A DNA stretch of 64,000 nt from a virus: positions 97,741 to 161,740 of IMG/VR virus record IMGVR_UViG_3300031823_000001, one strand, 5' to 3'. The position numbers and the translations under genes were made by a program. Every line of letters begins with the position of its first letter. Within the stretch, counting starts at the first letter, position 1. Below are positions 50,101 to 56,857 of this stretch, piece by piece. The notes beneath the pieces were generated by a model, which ran no database searches, had not been told where the DNA came from, and saw nothing but the letters and a program-made list of their open reading frames with translations.

Positions 50101-52551
50101 GTCTTCCCGCCCGGCACCCCGCCCGACCGGCGGAGGGCGGCGGTCGTCCCGGTGCACGCCCCCGGCATCCACGAGCTGCACCGCGAGTTCTCCGAGTTCG
50201 ACCGGGCGCACTACGAGGCGTACACCCCGCACGTCACCCGGGCGCAGCTCGGCGGCCACCAGGCCGACCCGCCGGCGCACCCGGAGGTGAGCTTCCCCGT
50301 CACCCACGTGCACGTGCGGCGGGGCGACGAGGTGCACTCCTTCCCGCTGACCGGGACGAGCCGCACAGAAGCCGCCCTTCTCGACCCGAAGTGGCGCGAG
50401 GTCCAGGTCATGAACGGCTGGACCTGGGACCCTACCCCGCGTCCCGTCGGGAAGGGATACGACACCCGGCCGGTCTCGGTGCGCGCTGACGACGCGGTGC
50501 GCGATTACCTGACGCACCGCAGCCAGCACGACAGCGAGACGGACGAGGAGTTCGCCGAGCGCAAGGCAGACATCGGGCGCTACGGCCCCTGGCACAAGCC
50601 GAAGGACAGGGACGTCCGGGTCCTGGAAAAGTACCGGGACCGGGCACTGAAGGGCGGCCCGATCCGGCGGGAGGGCGGCAGGAACGGGAGCATCCCGCAG
50701 GGAACTGAGTTCAGGCACGAGGTACTCGAACCGCCGGACGACTTTCACCAGATCACTGCCGAGCACCCGGAGCACGGCAGGATCGGCCGCATCACCTGGG
50801 AAGGGGCGTCAAGCGGCATCTTCCCGTCTGAGGTGCACGTGGCAGAGGTGCATCCCGACTTCCGCCGCCGGGGGATCGCCACCGAGTTGTTCCGCCGCGC
50901 CTCGGAGATCACCCCTGGCTTGCATCATGCGCCGGAGGAGGCGCAGGGTGACGACGCAAGGGCCTGGATCGCCCGTGAGGCGGCTGCCCGGACGGTTTGC
51001 CCGTACTGCGGCACCTACGAGGACGCCCACCCGCAGTTCGAGGGCCTCTACCACGCGACAAGCCCCGCGCACCGGAACAGCATCAGGGACTCGGGGCTGC
51101 GCACCGAGTTCGACCAGGGCGAGGACATGACCGAGCCCGGGATCTACATGAGCCCGCACTCTAACGATGACGCCCACCAGGACGTCTGGCACGTTGATAT
51201 CAGAGGACTGCGCCTCCACCCGGACGACCCGGGGAACATGGAAGAGTTCAAGGACGTCGGCGGGTCCTACTTCTCGAAGGAGGACATCCCCCCGGAGAGG
51301 CTGCACCTGCACCGGCCGGGCACGGGGAACAAGTGGATCGGCTATCCCCCGAAGACAGCGGCGGCCGGCCCGCAGTTCTTCCATGGGACCGACTCGAAGC
51401 TGAGCGAAGGCGACCTGATCGTTCCCGGTCGCCCGAAGGTGAACGCAGGCAGCGACCCCAGGCACGTCTACTTCACCGAGAAGTACGAGCACGCCGAGGG
51501 CGCGGCGAGGGGAGCCACTGACCGCCGTGCCACCAGCTACGACCGCGAGAACGGCAGGTGGGTGCATGACGCCCCGGGGGCGCACTACGTGTACGAGGTG
51601 GAGCCGACCGGGGAGTGGGGACAGGACGAGCAGCTCCCGTGGACGCCCTACAGCCACCAGTCCGCTCACCCGCTCCGGGTTGTGCGTGACGTCACCAGGC
51701 GTGACGGGGACATGCACCGCGAGGCGGTCAGCGGCTACGACGGGCTGACCGGGCGCTCCGCGATGATCTACCTCGATCTCCCGCCGGGCACCGTGCGGCT
51801 GGTGCCCGGCGGGGTCGATGATCACCACGTCACCCTGGTGTACCTGGGCAAGAACGTCAGCGACGAGGCGTTCGGGGAGGCCTGCCGCCGCACCAGGGCA
51901 GCCGCCGCGAAGCTCGCGCCGATGGACGGGGTGCTGCGCGGCATCGACATCTTCCCGCCGTCTAAGTCCAGCGACGGCAAGGTGGTCGCGTTCGTGCCCG
52001 CCTACATCGGCAGCGTCGGGCTGCTGCGCCGCGAGCTGGATGACCTGTCGGCCTCCGAGCACACCGACTGGCGCCCGCACGTCACCCTCGCGTACCTCGA
52101 AGAGGGCGACTCGCTGCCCGCACCGCACCCGGCGGTGCCGCTGCGCTTTGACCGCATCCACGTGAAGCGCGGGGACGACGTACGGAGCTTCCCGCTGGGC
52201 GGGATGCAGCGCCAGGCAGCGGCTGAGCTGCCTGCTTACTATCACGGCACCAGGTACGAGCTAACCCCGGGGCAGGTGCTGACTGGCGGCGCGAAGCCCG
52301 CGAACAACCCGGGTGTCGGCAGGTACGAGCACGTCTACATGACGCGGTCGCCGATGGGGGCTCATGCGGCGGGGAGCCTCGCCTACGATGAGCTGGGATA
52401 CCAGCGCGGGCAGCCTAACGTCTACGCCGTGGAGCCCCTCGACCCGGTAGAGCGCGACCCGTTTACGAACGGAGCTGTGCGCAGTAAGCGCGCCCGGGTG
52501 ATACGTAAGGTCAACCCGTTCACTGAGCCATACGATGGTGACGATGACTGA
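44134..52551 (+). CDS. Giant polyvalent protein 2 (2,805 aa): ART, Arr-like, GNAT, 2H, ParB-like, NTase and peptidase modules
   Basis: ATG overlaps protein 1 by 31 bases. Modules by eye: 26-190 ART (WYHGTPD); 202-290 ART (LYHGAHHDDVRSILASGL); 305-550 nucleotidyltransferase (LTGGSASEW, DLDVIVAID); 570-648 ParB-like (GDGHHRVADAI); 683-870 zinc knuckle plus R-S-E ART (IHRGLTV, VHWTDH, REVPLKEGAPVHVTGISW); 890-1053 unknown; 1077-1180, 1541-1633, 2416-2525 and 2702-2805 Arr-like (FFHGTDSKLSEGD, VYEVEPTGEW, HPLRVV); 1219-1370 zinc metallopeptidase (VAHEAAHHAV, SHGPEW); 1412-1510 ParB-like (MDGHHRGAVA); 1648-1730 and 2195-2283 GNAT (RRHGIATEM, RRRGIATEL); 1804-1875 ART (MYRAMP, DWVTLS, NEWTY); 1925-2085 and 2543-2695 2H phosphoesterases (paired H-V-A/T-L and H-V-T); 2306-2400 ART (LYHATSP). 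Effector cargo is inferred. Confidence 0.78.
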   Translation: MAGEWSPKSLTPPRPIRAEAADDRIWYHGTPDERTWEHGAPYGIHVGTEEAARQALHARIGKPAEGEWDGTREYGKTLLNRDYSIYSLDGTKTTQRNPPSYPTKGPGYSDGTTGPMDARPSIFPVRIKGPMTNHPDAPVTDDYANGRMRGQITRGNARRGYYYTNHGEDEGSISAAVPSAAHLERIHPPKTAAHGGERSYVLYHGAHHDDVRSILASGLRGDPDQPTVTTSREGAELYGRKRDWTAPKVLEIHVPRSQVHRYLGEPQEGLPVEGTVHALRETLPPAFIRAVHEASLRRGAAWSPQVGIFGPTTGLDPLLFDEGGMLRGQVRHEIMTRLDQCLRVNSGLAGSDWQEWLHVWLTGGSASEWAGSRPNEKAQDLDVIVAIDLPEAQGYGAFDGMNGGEAASALNAALWKHFNTDGWQPGFGGRWNLTAFCNQRAKDGIGAIKPYAAYDVTGMRWAVSPPHLPEHTVADFDPAVIAHARAVAAEARAILRMPEPLRTREARDLWEHVHQHRCTAFSKEGTGWEDPGNVDEKMLAYAPHDLLGKIKELALNSQQKTAAWSPEWPEDERSWRGERRLLPLTDLIANDKNMREVLSSGRRSETVGAIHVWPRDDMPGFEIGDGHHRVADAIRRGETHIDSEVEPWPDEEQYDPPFYDFSQHMRRESALAKTAAAQNPPCRYCGEPLDEEDVRDGHSAHEECSDMRWCEPHQEYHDDPQEAEGHNGTYTDWGCYLPFEGGIHRGLTVRLPEEAHRLVHDETRPAAERARVLKSHLDDGGHYGVHWTDHLPVAQAWGSDNGAVFGVPDPDDSSRTHVVLHAASPGVEHIEDDPEKLSGRNLWGFGHENSEREVPLKEGAPVHVTGISWKRGGESEWNRHDFGETAPKTASWDHSGSDHSGVYLRFGDWPHDERSFSPAGGYHEEGVSAYDLDRHGDPSIDHGLNRGHQHDDECDVDENGTCQFQDPWGEPDNDPQEEMRGRVARAERSRYYGSDKPSEVGHLVRGEMTGVGYDGEPLLKNVRRVGDWIDHRHLFLDQAKPHRLARDPSDEDYEEPEEKPPYGYRNRTAALEAGTQLYHGSLHQYAPGTVLTPEGKDAEGSRWSGDYVYAATSPEAARYFGSMHDTTPMSDADVHVHRVEPVGDVEPDEFPEGAEDERFARGNYRAKALRVLDSRRVPGHWAKTGAYEGERMLRNTHELGWSNEEWAAARREPWHAAAKLAQRQVRLDHPKTTMDFPRGEEGDRMVGHILRHTGYQGDVSGAFVSRHPDPARRTSNPAWLDGYPGVTLHPERWDYGTVAHEAAHHAVMEAHGVGPNQYESDEASHGPEWAGHYAQGLNRISKSAGDDFLAHHQFYRDLIGEGLQWKRPSDMDAADERWRNSGESYPRGPRPQQSHYGTGIEREAAAAEGPAGIRMVEPEEYRKYVFPDYPAKTLPALARHLRKNSPGYYDKLRADVQANGVRTPLLVRFPGVPGHPVKKPQVMDGHHRGAVASELGLPVPVGDYDNEEHYRSAMQAGQAWFRENHDLKAGIVREAAADPAYLHGGPNRVEPGGLIHQDAMPESYGRLSHNFFTTSRDVAEEAADMRNGLGHGWVHTVEPTGPFEVDPGEPDSWKSEAPLRVLSVEPGRLNGKVPHPPIVREAAAEHGPVYTYVPGSSPGSHAIVAHPAGAEQTKENRIGRLSWTEEPEGPRVVNVHVDEGCRRHGIATEMLRRAEEITPGIRHYNPSPDAVKWIEGMGKEAAAGDYRQPHQGPDAEDGEALHELGTKGFFPPDVHERPQDYGADTQTAGKIRKARGNPDERITMYRAMPSPHHKINTGDWVTLSEDYAREHAEESHPDDNYAVLGKVTRARHLRNDGNDLNEWTYHGPTQHFPKLVDRGGKNGGWKNSAELSKAQWKDVPPEDEMPSREAASSDGVPQRPKRTPGSAMVYLDVPHGTVEPYEGMETGHHVALAYLPRKIGDEDFARVVDRAREAAARHAPMKATISGGGVFPPGTPPDRRRAAVVPVHAPGIHELHREFSEFDRAHYEAYTPHVTRAQLGGHQADPPAHPEVSFPVTHVHVRRGDEVHSFPLTGTSRTEAALLDPKWREVQVMNGWTWDPTPRPVGKGYDTRPVSVRADDAVRDYLTHRSQHDSETDEEFAERKADIGRYGPWHKPKDRDVRVLEKYRDRALKGGPIRREGGRNGSIPQGTEFRHEVLEPPDDFHQITAEHPEHGRIGRITWEGASSGIFPSEVHVAEVHPDFRRRGIATELFRRASEITPGLHHAPEEAQGDDARAWIAREAAARTVCPYCGTYEDAHPQFEGLYHATSPAHRNSIRDSGLRTEFDQGEDMTEPGIYMSPHSNDDAHQDVWHVDIRGLRLHPDDPGNMEEFKDVGGSYFSKEDIPPERLHLHRPGTGNKWIGYPPKTAAAGPQFFHGTDSKLSEGDLIVPGRPKVNAGSDPRHVYFTEKYEHAEGAARGATDRRATSYDRENGRWVHDAPGAHYVYEVEPTGEWGQDEQLPWTPYSHQSAHPLRVVRDVTRRDGDMHREAVSGYDGLTGRSAMIYLDLPPGTVRLVPGGVDDHHVTLVYLGKNVSDEAFGEACRRTRAAAAKLAPMDGVLRGIDIFPPSKSSDGKVVAFVPAYIGSVGLLRRELDDLSASEHTDWRPHVTLAYLEEGDSLPAPHPAVPLRFDRIHVKRGDDVRSFPLGGMQRQAAAELPAYYHGTRYELTPGQVLTGGAKPANNPGVGRYEHVYMTRSPMGAHAAGSLAYDELGYQRGQPNVYAVEPLDPVERDPFTNGAVRSKRARVIRKVNPFTEPYDGDDD

Positions 52552-52831
52552 AGACACGCAGGCGGCAGAGAACAGCCTGCCCGAGGTGAAGTTCGCGGAG
52601 CACCCGCAGCGCAAGTGCCGCGAGCCGGTGACCGAGGATGGTCTGATCGACCACTGGTGCGACCTGCCCGCCCCGTCGCAGAAGGGGCACCCGGGGCCGT
52701 GCTGCCCGAGCACCCTGCGCTCCGCGATCCGCCGTCGCCAGCTCTGGGAGAAGGCGAATCCGGGGTGGGAACAGATGCAGCGTACTGACGACCCGTTCGC
52801 CGATTTCACCAAGATCCCGGGAGTGACCTGA
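52535..52831 (+). CDS. Small Cys-containing hypothetical protein, 98 aa
   Basis: It overlaps the end of giant protein 2; ATG 52544 is an alternative start. CREPVTEDGLIDHWCDLP and GHPGPCCPS give four or five cysteines and histidines that could bind one metal ion. The last base of the stop is the first of the next start (TGATG). Function unknown; probably co-expressed with the giants. Confidence 0.5.
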   Translation: MVTMTEDTQAAENSLPEVKFAEHPQRKCREPVTEDGLIDHWCDLPAPSQKGHPGPCCPSTLRSAIRRRQLWEKANPGWEQMQRTDDPFADFTKIPGVT

Positions 52832-53175
52832 TGGTTTCCCAGTACCCGCCGCAGAAGCCCGAGGTCATGAAGATGCGGCTGGCCCCGCGCGCCGCTCAGC
52901 CGCAGCGCGTAGCGCCGCCGGAGGTGATCACTTCCGACATCCCCTCGTCCGCGCTCCTCCCGGCCGCCCCTCCCCCGTGGACCATCACGGTCCCTGCCGC
53001 CGACGGCACCCCGCTGCTGACGATGCGCGAGGAGAACGGGTTCCTGGTCGTCGAGGGCGACGAGTCCCGCTGGGACGAGGGCGCCAAGAAGTTCCTGTAC
53101 GGCATGATGCAGTGGGCCGGCCAGGCGGGCATTACCTGGAAGGACGAGGTGCGCAAGGCGGGAGAGGCCAGGTGA
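52831..53175 (+). CDS. Hypothetical protein, 114 aa
   Basis: ATG overlaps the previous stop. The first 50 residues are Pro/Arg-rich and probably disordered; the C-terminal 60 form an alpha/beta unit (TMREENGFLVVEGDESRW, FLYGMMQWAGQAG). No family recognised. Confidence 0.5.
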   Translation: MVSQYPPQKPEVMKMRLAPRAAQPQRVAPPEVITSDIPSSALLPAAPPPWTITVPAADGTPLLTMREENGFLVVEGDESRWDEGAKKFLYGMMQWAGQAGITWKDEVRKAGEAR

Positions 53176-53444
53176 CGGCGTACGTCATGGCCGGAGGTAC
53201 CCGCATCCCTGTCACCGGGTTCGCCCTGCGCGGCGGGAAGATGATCCTGACGTGCGAGACCGCCGGACCAGTCCCGGAATCGGCCGGGGATGTCGCGGTG
53301 ACGGTCTTCGGCGAGGACGGGATCGGCTTCGGGCAGGGTTACTGTCGTGTCTCCTGGCAGGAAGTCCGCCCAGGCGAAATGCTTGCCCTGGTCGTCGCGA
53401 TGGGGCTTGAGCGCTGCTACGGCGACGCGGAGACGGCGGTCTAG
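53172..53444 (+). CDS. Hypothetical protein, 90 aa
   Basis: GTGA overlap with the previous stop. A small beta-rich protein (VTGFALRGGKMILTCETAGP, DVAVTVFGEDGIGFG). No catalytic motif. The next gene starts immediately after its stop. Confidence 0.5.
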   Translation: MTAYVMAGGTRIPVTGFALRGGKMILTCETAGPVPESAGDVAVTVFGEDGIGFGQGYCRVSWQEVRPGEMLALVVAMGLERCYGDAETAV

Positions 53445-53726
53445 GTGCCCTCCTACCACGACCTGCACGTCACCACCGCCGAGATCCCGCGCACGTCGGT
53501 CTTCAGTCTGCCTTACGACCTCTGGGTGATATGTTCCCGCATCTCCGGGTGGGAGCTGTGGCGGACCGCCTCCCGGCCGGCCGGCTGGAAGCTCCTGGCG
53601 GGCGAGTACGCCTCCCTTGACAAGTGGCTGGTGCTGGACGTGGACGGCAGTGTCATCGTGGACAGCCGGAAGCAGCCGGACGGGAAGACAGACAGCGTGC
53701 CCGCTGCCCCTAACGGGGTTGTCTAG
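53445..53726 (+). CDS. Hypothetical protein, 93 aa
   Basis: GTG directly follows the previous stop. Trp-rich beta-type sequence (SRISGWELWRTASRPAGWKL). Its stop codon lies inside a reversed copy of the 19-bp phage element. Function unknown. Confidence 0.5.
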   Translation: MPSYHDLHVTTAEIPRTSVFSLPYDLWVICSRISGWELWRTASRPAGWKLLAGEYASLDKWLVLDVDGSVIVDSRKQPDGKTDSVPAAPNGVV

Positions 53727-53741
53727 CAAGAAAAGCTGTAT
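53723..53741 (-). promoter_or_regulatory. 19-bp element, site 8 (opposite to local genes, -10 end altered)
   Basis: On the minus strand ATACAGCTTTTCTTGCTAG keeps the first 15 bases but loses the GATAA end. It overlaps the stop of the upstream gene, and no leftward gene follows, so it fits a protein-binding site better than a promoter. GTTCCTTGCA, the complement of a leader box found elsewhere, lies about 35 bases to the right. Confidence 0.5.
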
Positions 53742-53820
53742 TATCCTGGCTTTACGTCAGGCGCTTCCGCAAGAAAGCGCTTGTTCCTTGCAACGCGGGC
53801 CCGGACCGATGGGCCTGCGC

Positions 53821-53863
53821 GCAGACCGGGCGACCCGCACTGGCTCTGGGTCGCCCGGTCTGC
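53821..53863 (+). terminator. 16-bp perfect hairpin before the uracil-DNA glycosylase gene
   Basis: Arms 53821-53836 and 53848-53863 are exact complements, followed by CGTTTCC. It sits 20 bases before the start codon at 53883 and next to its ribosome site. It may terminate upstream transcripts or control translation. Confidence 0.6.
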
Positions 53864-53882
53864 CGTTTCCGGAGGAGGACTG

Positions 53883-54470
53883 GTGGAGCAGACGGACCGC
53901 GAGACGGCGATGACTGCCTTGTACGAGGACTACGCCAGGGCGCCGGTCCTCGCGAGACTGGCCGGAGGGCGGACGCTGGTGCGCGGCCACGGGATGCTCA
54001 GCGCCCCTGTCGCGGTCGTCGGCGAGGCACCGGGCGAGCAGGAGGACCGCCGGGGCAGGCCGTTCGTCGGGCCGGCCGGGCTCTTGCTGAAGGACTTGCT
54101 CGGCAAGGCCGGGATTCCGTGGGAGTACTGCTACGTGACCAACGTGCTGCCGTGGCGCCCCCCGGCCAACCGCACCCCGTACCCGTTTGAGGTTCAGGCG
54201 TCCGAGGCGCGCCTGGCAGCCGAGGTCGCCCTGGTTGACCCGGTGGTGGTCGTCGCGGCCGGGGAGGTCGCCTGGCGCGGCCTTACCCGGGGCAGCCTGG
54301 GGAGGTTCGCCGGCGCGCGGTTCCAGTGGCACGAGCTGGACGGCCGCCGCCTCCTCGCGGTCCCGCACCCGAGCTTCATCCTGCACCTGAAGGAAGCTGA
54401 GGTCCCTGAGTGGAAGAACGCCACGGTCGAGGCGCTGCGGCTGGCGCTGCCGCAGAAGGCCAGCGCGTAG
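53883..54470 (+). CDS. Uracil-DNA glycosylase, family 4/5-like
   Basis: 195 residues, GTG after GGAGGAGGAC. VVGEAPGEQEDRRGRPFVGP is the catalytic water-activating and minor-groove region of the family 4 type, YCYVTNVLPWRPPANRTP follows, and VPHPSFILHL holds the H-P-S leucine-loop motif. The N-terminal and internal cysteines that bind 4Fe-4S in family 4 are absent, so this is a cluster-free member, as in some phages. It removes uracil from DNA, protecting the genome against deamination. Confidence 0.8.
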   Translation: MEQTDRETAMTALYEDYARAPVLARLAGGRTLVRGHGMLSAPVAVVGEAPGEQEDRRGRPFVGPAGLLLKDLLGKAGIPWEYCYVTNVLPWRPPANRTPYPFEVQASEARLAAEVALVDPVVVVAAGEVAWRGLTRGSLGRFAGARFQWHELDGRRLLAVPHPSFILHLKEAEVPEWKNATVEALRLALPQKASA

Positions 54471-54814
54471 CCGGGTCGGCAGAAGAGGAAGAGACTCCCG
54501 TCTATGACGGGCCCGACCCCCGGAGGTGGCCGGGCCGGGAGGACATCTGGCCCCTGGCGGAGGACCTGCGCCAGGCCGACTCGATGCTGGAGCTGCTCGA
54601 CGGGAAGGTGGCCCGGGACGGGATGCCGCCCGCGTTCGACGAGGCGCGCTCCCTGCTGCGGGCCACCGCAGCAGGGTGTGCCGGGAAGCTGGCCGTCGCC
54701 CTGCTGTCCGCTTTCGGGGTCCCGGTCCCGGAGGAGCCCGAACTGCCCACGGAAGCCGTGGGAGGCTTCAGTGGCGACAGCGACGGCCCGGGAGACCGGG
54801 ATCACCTGCGATGA
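54410..54814 (+). CDS. Hypothetical protein, 134 aa, start uncertain
   Basis: GTG 54410 lies inside the glycosylase gene; no later in-frame ATG or GTG occurs before 54585, where ATG gives a 76-residue form. The helical core (WPLAEDLRQADSMLELLDGK, SLLRATAAGCAGKLAVALLS) is flanked by acidic segments. It overlaps the next gene by 44 bases. No function recognised. Confidence 0.4.
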   Translation: MEERHGRGAAAGAAAEGQRVAGSAEEEETPVYDGPDPRRWPGREDIWPLAEDLRQADSMLELLDGKVARDGMPPAFDEARSLLRATAAGCAGKLAVALLSAFGVPVPEEPELPTEAVGGFSGDSDGPGDRDHLR

Positions 54815-55301
54815 GTGCCAGGGCGAGTTCGTGCTCGGCACTGAGTACTTCTACTGGTACGGCCGCAAGCTGCACCAGTCGTGCGCCAGCGAGGCGGCGG
54901 CCGAGCGGCGGGAAGACGACTGCACCGCCGTAGAGGCGGCCCGGCTGATCCTGGCCGCAGGAACGCGGGTCGTCCTTTCCCGCGCTCAGCTCCGCGCCCT
55001 GGTGACCGCAGCCGTGGAGCAGGGGCTGGAGCCTGTCCGCAAGCCTGACTCGGGCAGGCAGCAGTGGTACGGGCGGATGCCCGGCTGGTCGGCCGCCCGG
55101 GTGAAGCAGGGCCTGGCCGCGTCGGAGGCGGCGGGCATGTGGCTGGATTTCCTCGACGCGGGGCGGATGCCGCCGCTGCGGGGCTGCGACTTGTCCCGGC
55201 TGATGGACGTCATCGACGGGCAGGGATCACAGCCAGGTAACAGTGACCCGCTGACCTCTATCGTTACCGTGCCGTTACCTGTCTCTGCGTTCTTCCCGTG
55301 A
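54771..55301 (+). CDS. Hypothetical protein with N-terminal zinc motif, 176 aa
   Basis: GTG 54771 follows GTGGGAGG. ITCDECQGEFVLGTEYFYWY then LHQSC suggests a treble-clef-like metal site. The C-terminal 120 residues are helical, including a possible DNA-binding stretch (VLSRAQLRALVTAAVEQGLE). Unknown role, between the glycosylase and the linker-sharing genes. Confidence 0.5.
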   Translation: MATATARETGITCDECQGEFVLGTEYFYWYGRKLHQSCASEAAAERREDDCTAVEAARLILAAGTRVVLSRAQLRALVTAAVEQGLEPVRKPDSGRQQWYGRMPGWSAARVKQGLAASEAAGMWLDFLDAGRMPPLRGCDLSRLMDVIDGQGSQPGNSDPLTSIVTVPLPVSAFFP

Positions 55302-55339
55302 CCCGGCCGCAGAAGGTACAGGAACCCACGGGAGGGCTG

Positions 55340-56857
55340 ATGACGAACCGCAGTGACCTGACGCGGATGATCCGCCAGGCGTCCACGGGCCGGGAGACCG
55401 CGCAGGCTGTCGCCGCCCTCGACGAGTTCGACCGCCGCCAGGCGGCGCTCGCCGAGCAGGACAGGGCGACCGACCTGGGCGCGCGGATCGCCGCCCAGCG
55501 CCTCATGCCGTTCACCGCGCACGAGCACCACACGGCGGCCACCGACTGGATCGCCGAGTACGAGCCGGCCGGCGACTACCGCACCGCGATGATCGCCGAG
55601 GCGAGCACCTGGTACCGGAACCTGCCCCGGGAGGTTCGCGCCGACCGCGAGGAGCTGACCGCCCAGGCGTCCGGCCGGGCCCGCACCCTCGCCTCCGCCT
55701 ACGCCTCCCGGGCGGCGGCCGAGAGCGAGTTCCTGTCGGCGGTCGGCTACCTGCACACCCGGGAGGGGGCCTCGGGGCTGCCGCAGATCGACCAGACGAT
55801 CGACCCGAACAACCAGCCGCAGCAGACTCCGTACCCCGCGCAGGTGTTCCCCACCTTCGCGCCTGACCAGGACCCGTACAACGCCCAGGTCGAGGGGCCC
55901 AACCACGACTCGGAGATCTCCAGCCAGGTGGCCCCGCTGATCCAGCAGGTGCAGCAGCAGGACGCCGGCGGCTCGGGGTACGGCGCGGGCCCGGAGCGGC
56001 CCGACGCGCATACCACCAGCTTCGACACGGCCGACTCCTACGCGGAGGTCCCGCTCGGTCCTCCGGGCATGATCCCGACCGCCCCGGCGGCGACCGACTC
56101 CCAGGGCTACAGCGCCCCCAACCCGGTCGCCGGGGTGCCGCAGGACGCGGGCGCCGAGCGCAGGACCGCCGCCGTGATCGACGGGTACTCGCTGCCCGAC
56201 CCGTTCGGCTACCGCTGGGCGATGACCCGCGAGGTAATGCACCCGTTCCACGAGCGCTGCGGATCGGCCCACTGGCCGGACGAGGACTGCTTCGACCGCT
56301 CGCACACCGCCTCGGTCGCCGTCGGGTACCTGATGGACATCGAGGGCGTCCGCCGCCAGGCGCAGTGCGAGGCCGTCGGGGTCAGGGAGGGGCTGCGCGC
56401 GGTCACCTCGTCGCACTCGGCGGCGGAGCTGGGCACGGCCCACAACCGCTTCACGTCCGCCTGGGGGCAGAGCGACCGCAGCGCCGACGACAGCGCGGTG
56501 CTGCACGGTTTCATGGCCGTGGTCCGGCCGGTGCTGTCGGAACTGTCCTGCACCGCGTGCAAGGGCGGCGACTGCGGCAACTGCCACGACCGGGACTGCG
56601 CGTGCGCTAAGCACCCGAAGGGGACCGGCAGCCGGATGGGCGCGAGGGGCCTGGCGGCCGGCGGCGTCACCGAGTCCGAGCGCGAGCACGCCGTCCACCA
56701 CCTGCCGGGCACCGACAAGTTCCCGGTTGACTCGGCCGCCGACGTGGAGAACGCCAAGCACGACATCGGCCGCACGAACGAGCCGCACGGCAAGGTAGTC
56801 AACTACATCGACGACATGGCCAAGGAGTACGGCGTCGCCCCGGTAGGAGGCAAGTGA
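55340..56857 (+). CDS. Large hypothetical virion-type protein A, 505 aa
   Basis: ATG 55340 with GGGAGGG is preferred over GTG 55298. A helical N-terminal domain (to about 140) is followed by a Pro/Gln/Asn linker containing SGLPQIDQTIDPNNQP and later GAGPERPDAHT, peptides echoed in the next two genes. A Cys-rich cluster (CTACKGGDCGNCHDRDCAC) near residue 425 should bind metal. The C-terminus (HHLPGTDKFPVDSAADVENA, then VVNYIDDMAKEYGV) resembles the small helical domain often attached to phage head proteases and internal proteins. A structural or DNA-associated role is inferred. Confidence 0.5.
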   Translation: MTNRSDLTRMIRQASTGRETAQAVAALDEFDRRQAALAEQDRATDLGARIAAQRLMPFTAHEHHTAATDWIAEYEPAGDYRTAMIAEASTWYRNLPREVRADREELTAQASGRARTLASAYASRAAAESEFLSAVGYLHTREGASGLPQIDQTIDPNNQPQQTPYPAQVFPTFAPDQDPYNAQVEGPNHDSEISSQVAPLIQQVQQQDAGGSGYGAGPERPDAHTTSFDTADSYAEVPLGPPGMIPTAPAATDSQGYSAPNPVAGVPQDAGAERRTAAVIDGYSLPDPFGYRWAMTREVMHPFHERCGSAHWPDEDCFDRSHTASVAVGYLMDIEGVRRQAQCEAVGVREGLRAVTSSHSAAELGTAHNRFTSAWGQSDRSADDSAVLHGFMAVVRPVLSELSCTACKGGDCGNCHDRDCACAKHPKGTGSRMGARGLAAGGVTESEREHAVHHLPGTDKFPVDSAADVENAKHDIGRTNEPHGKVVNYIDDMAKEYGVAPVGGK

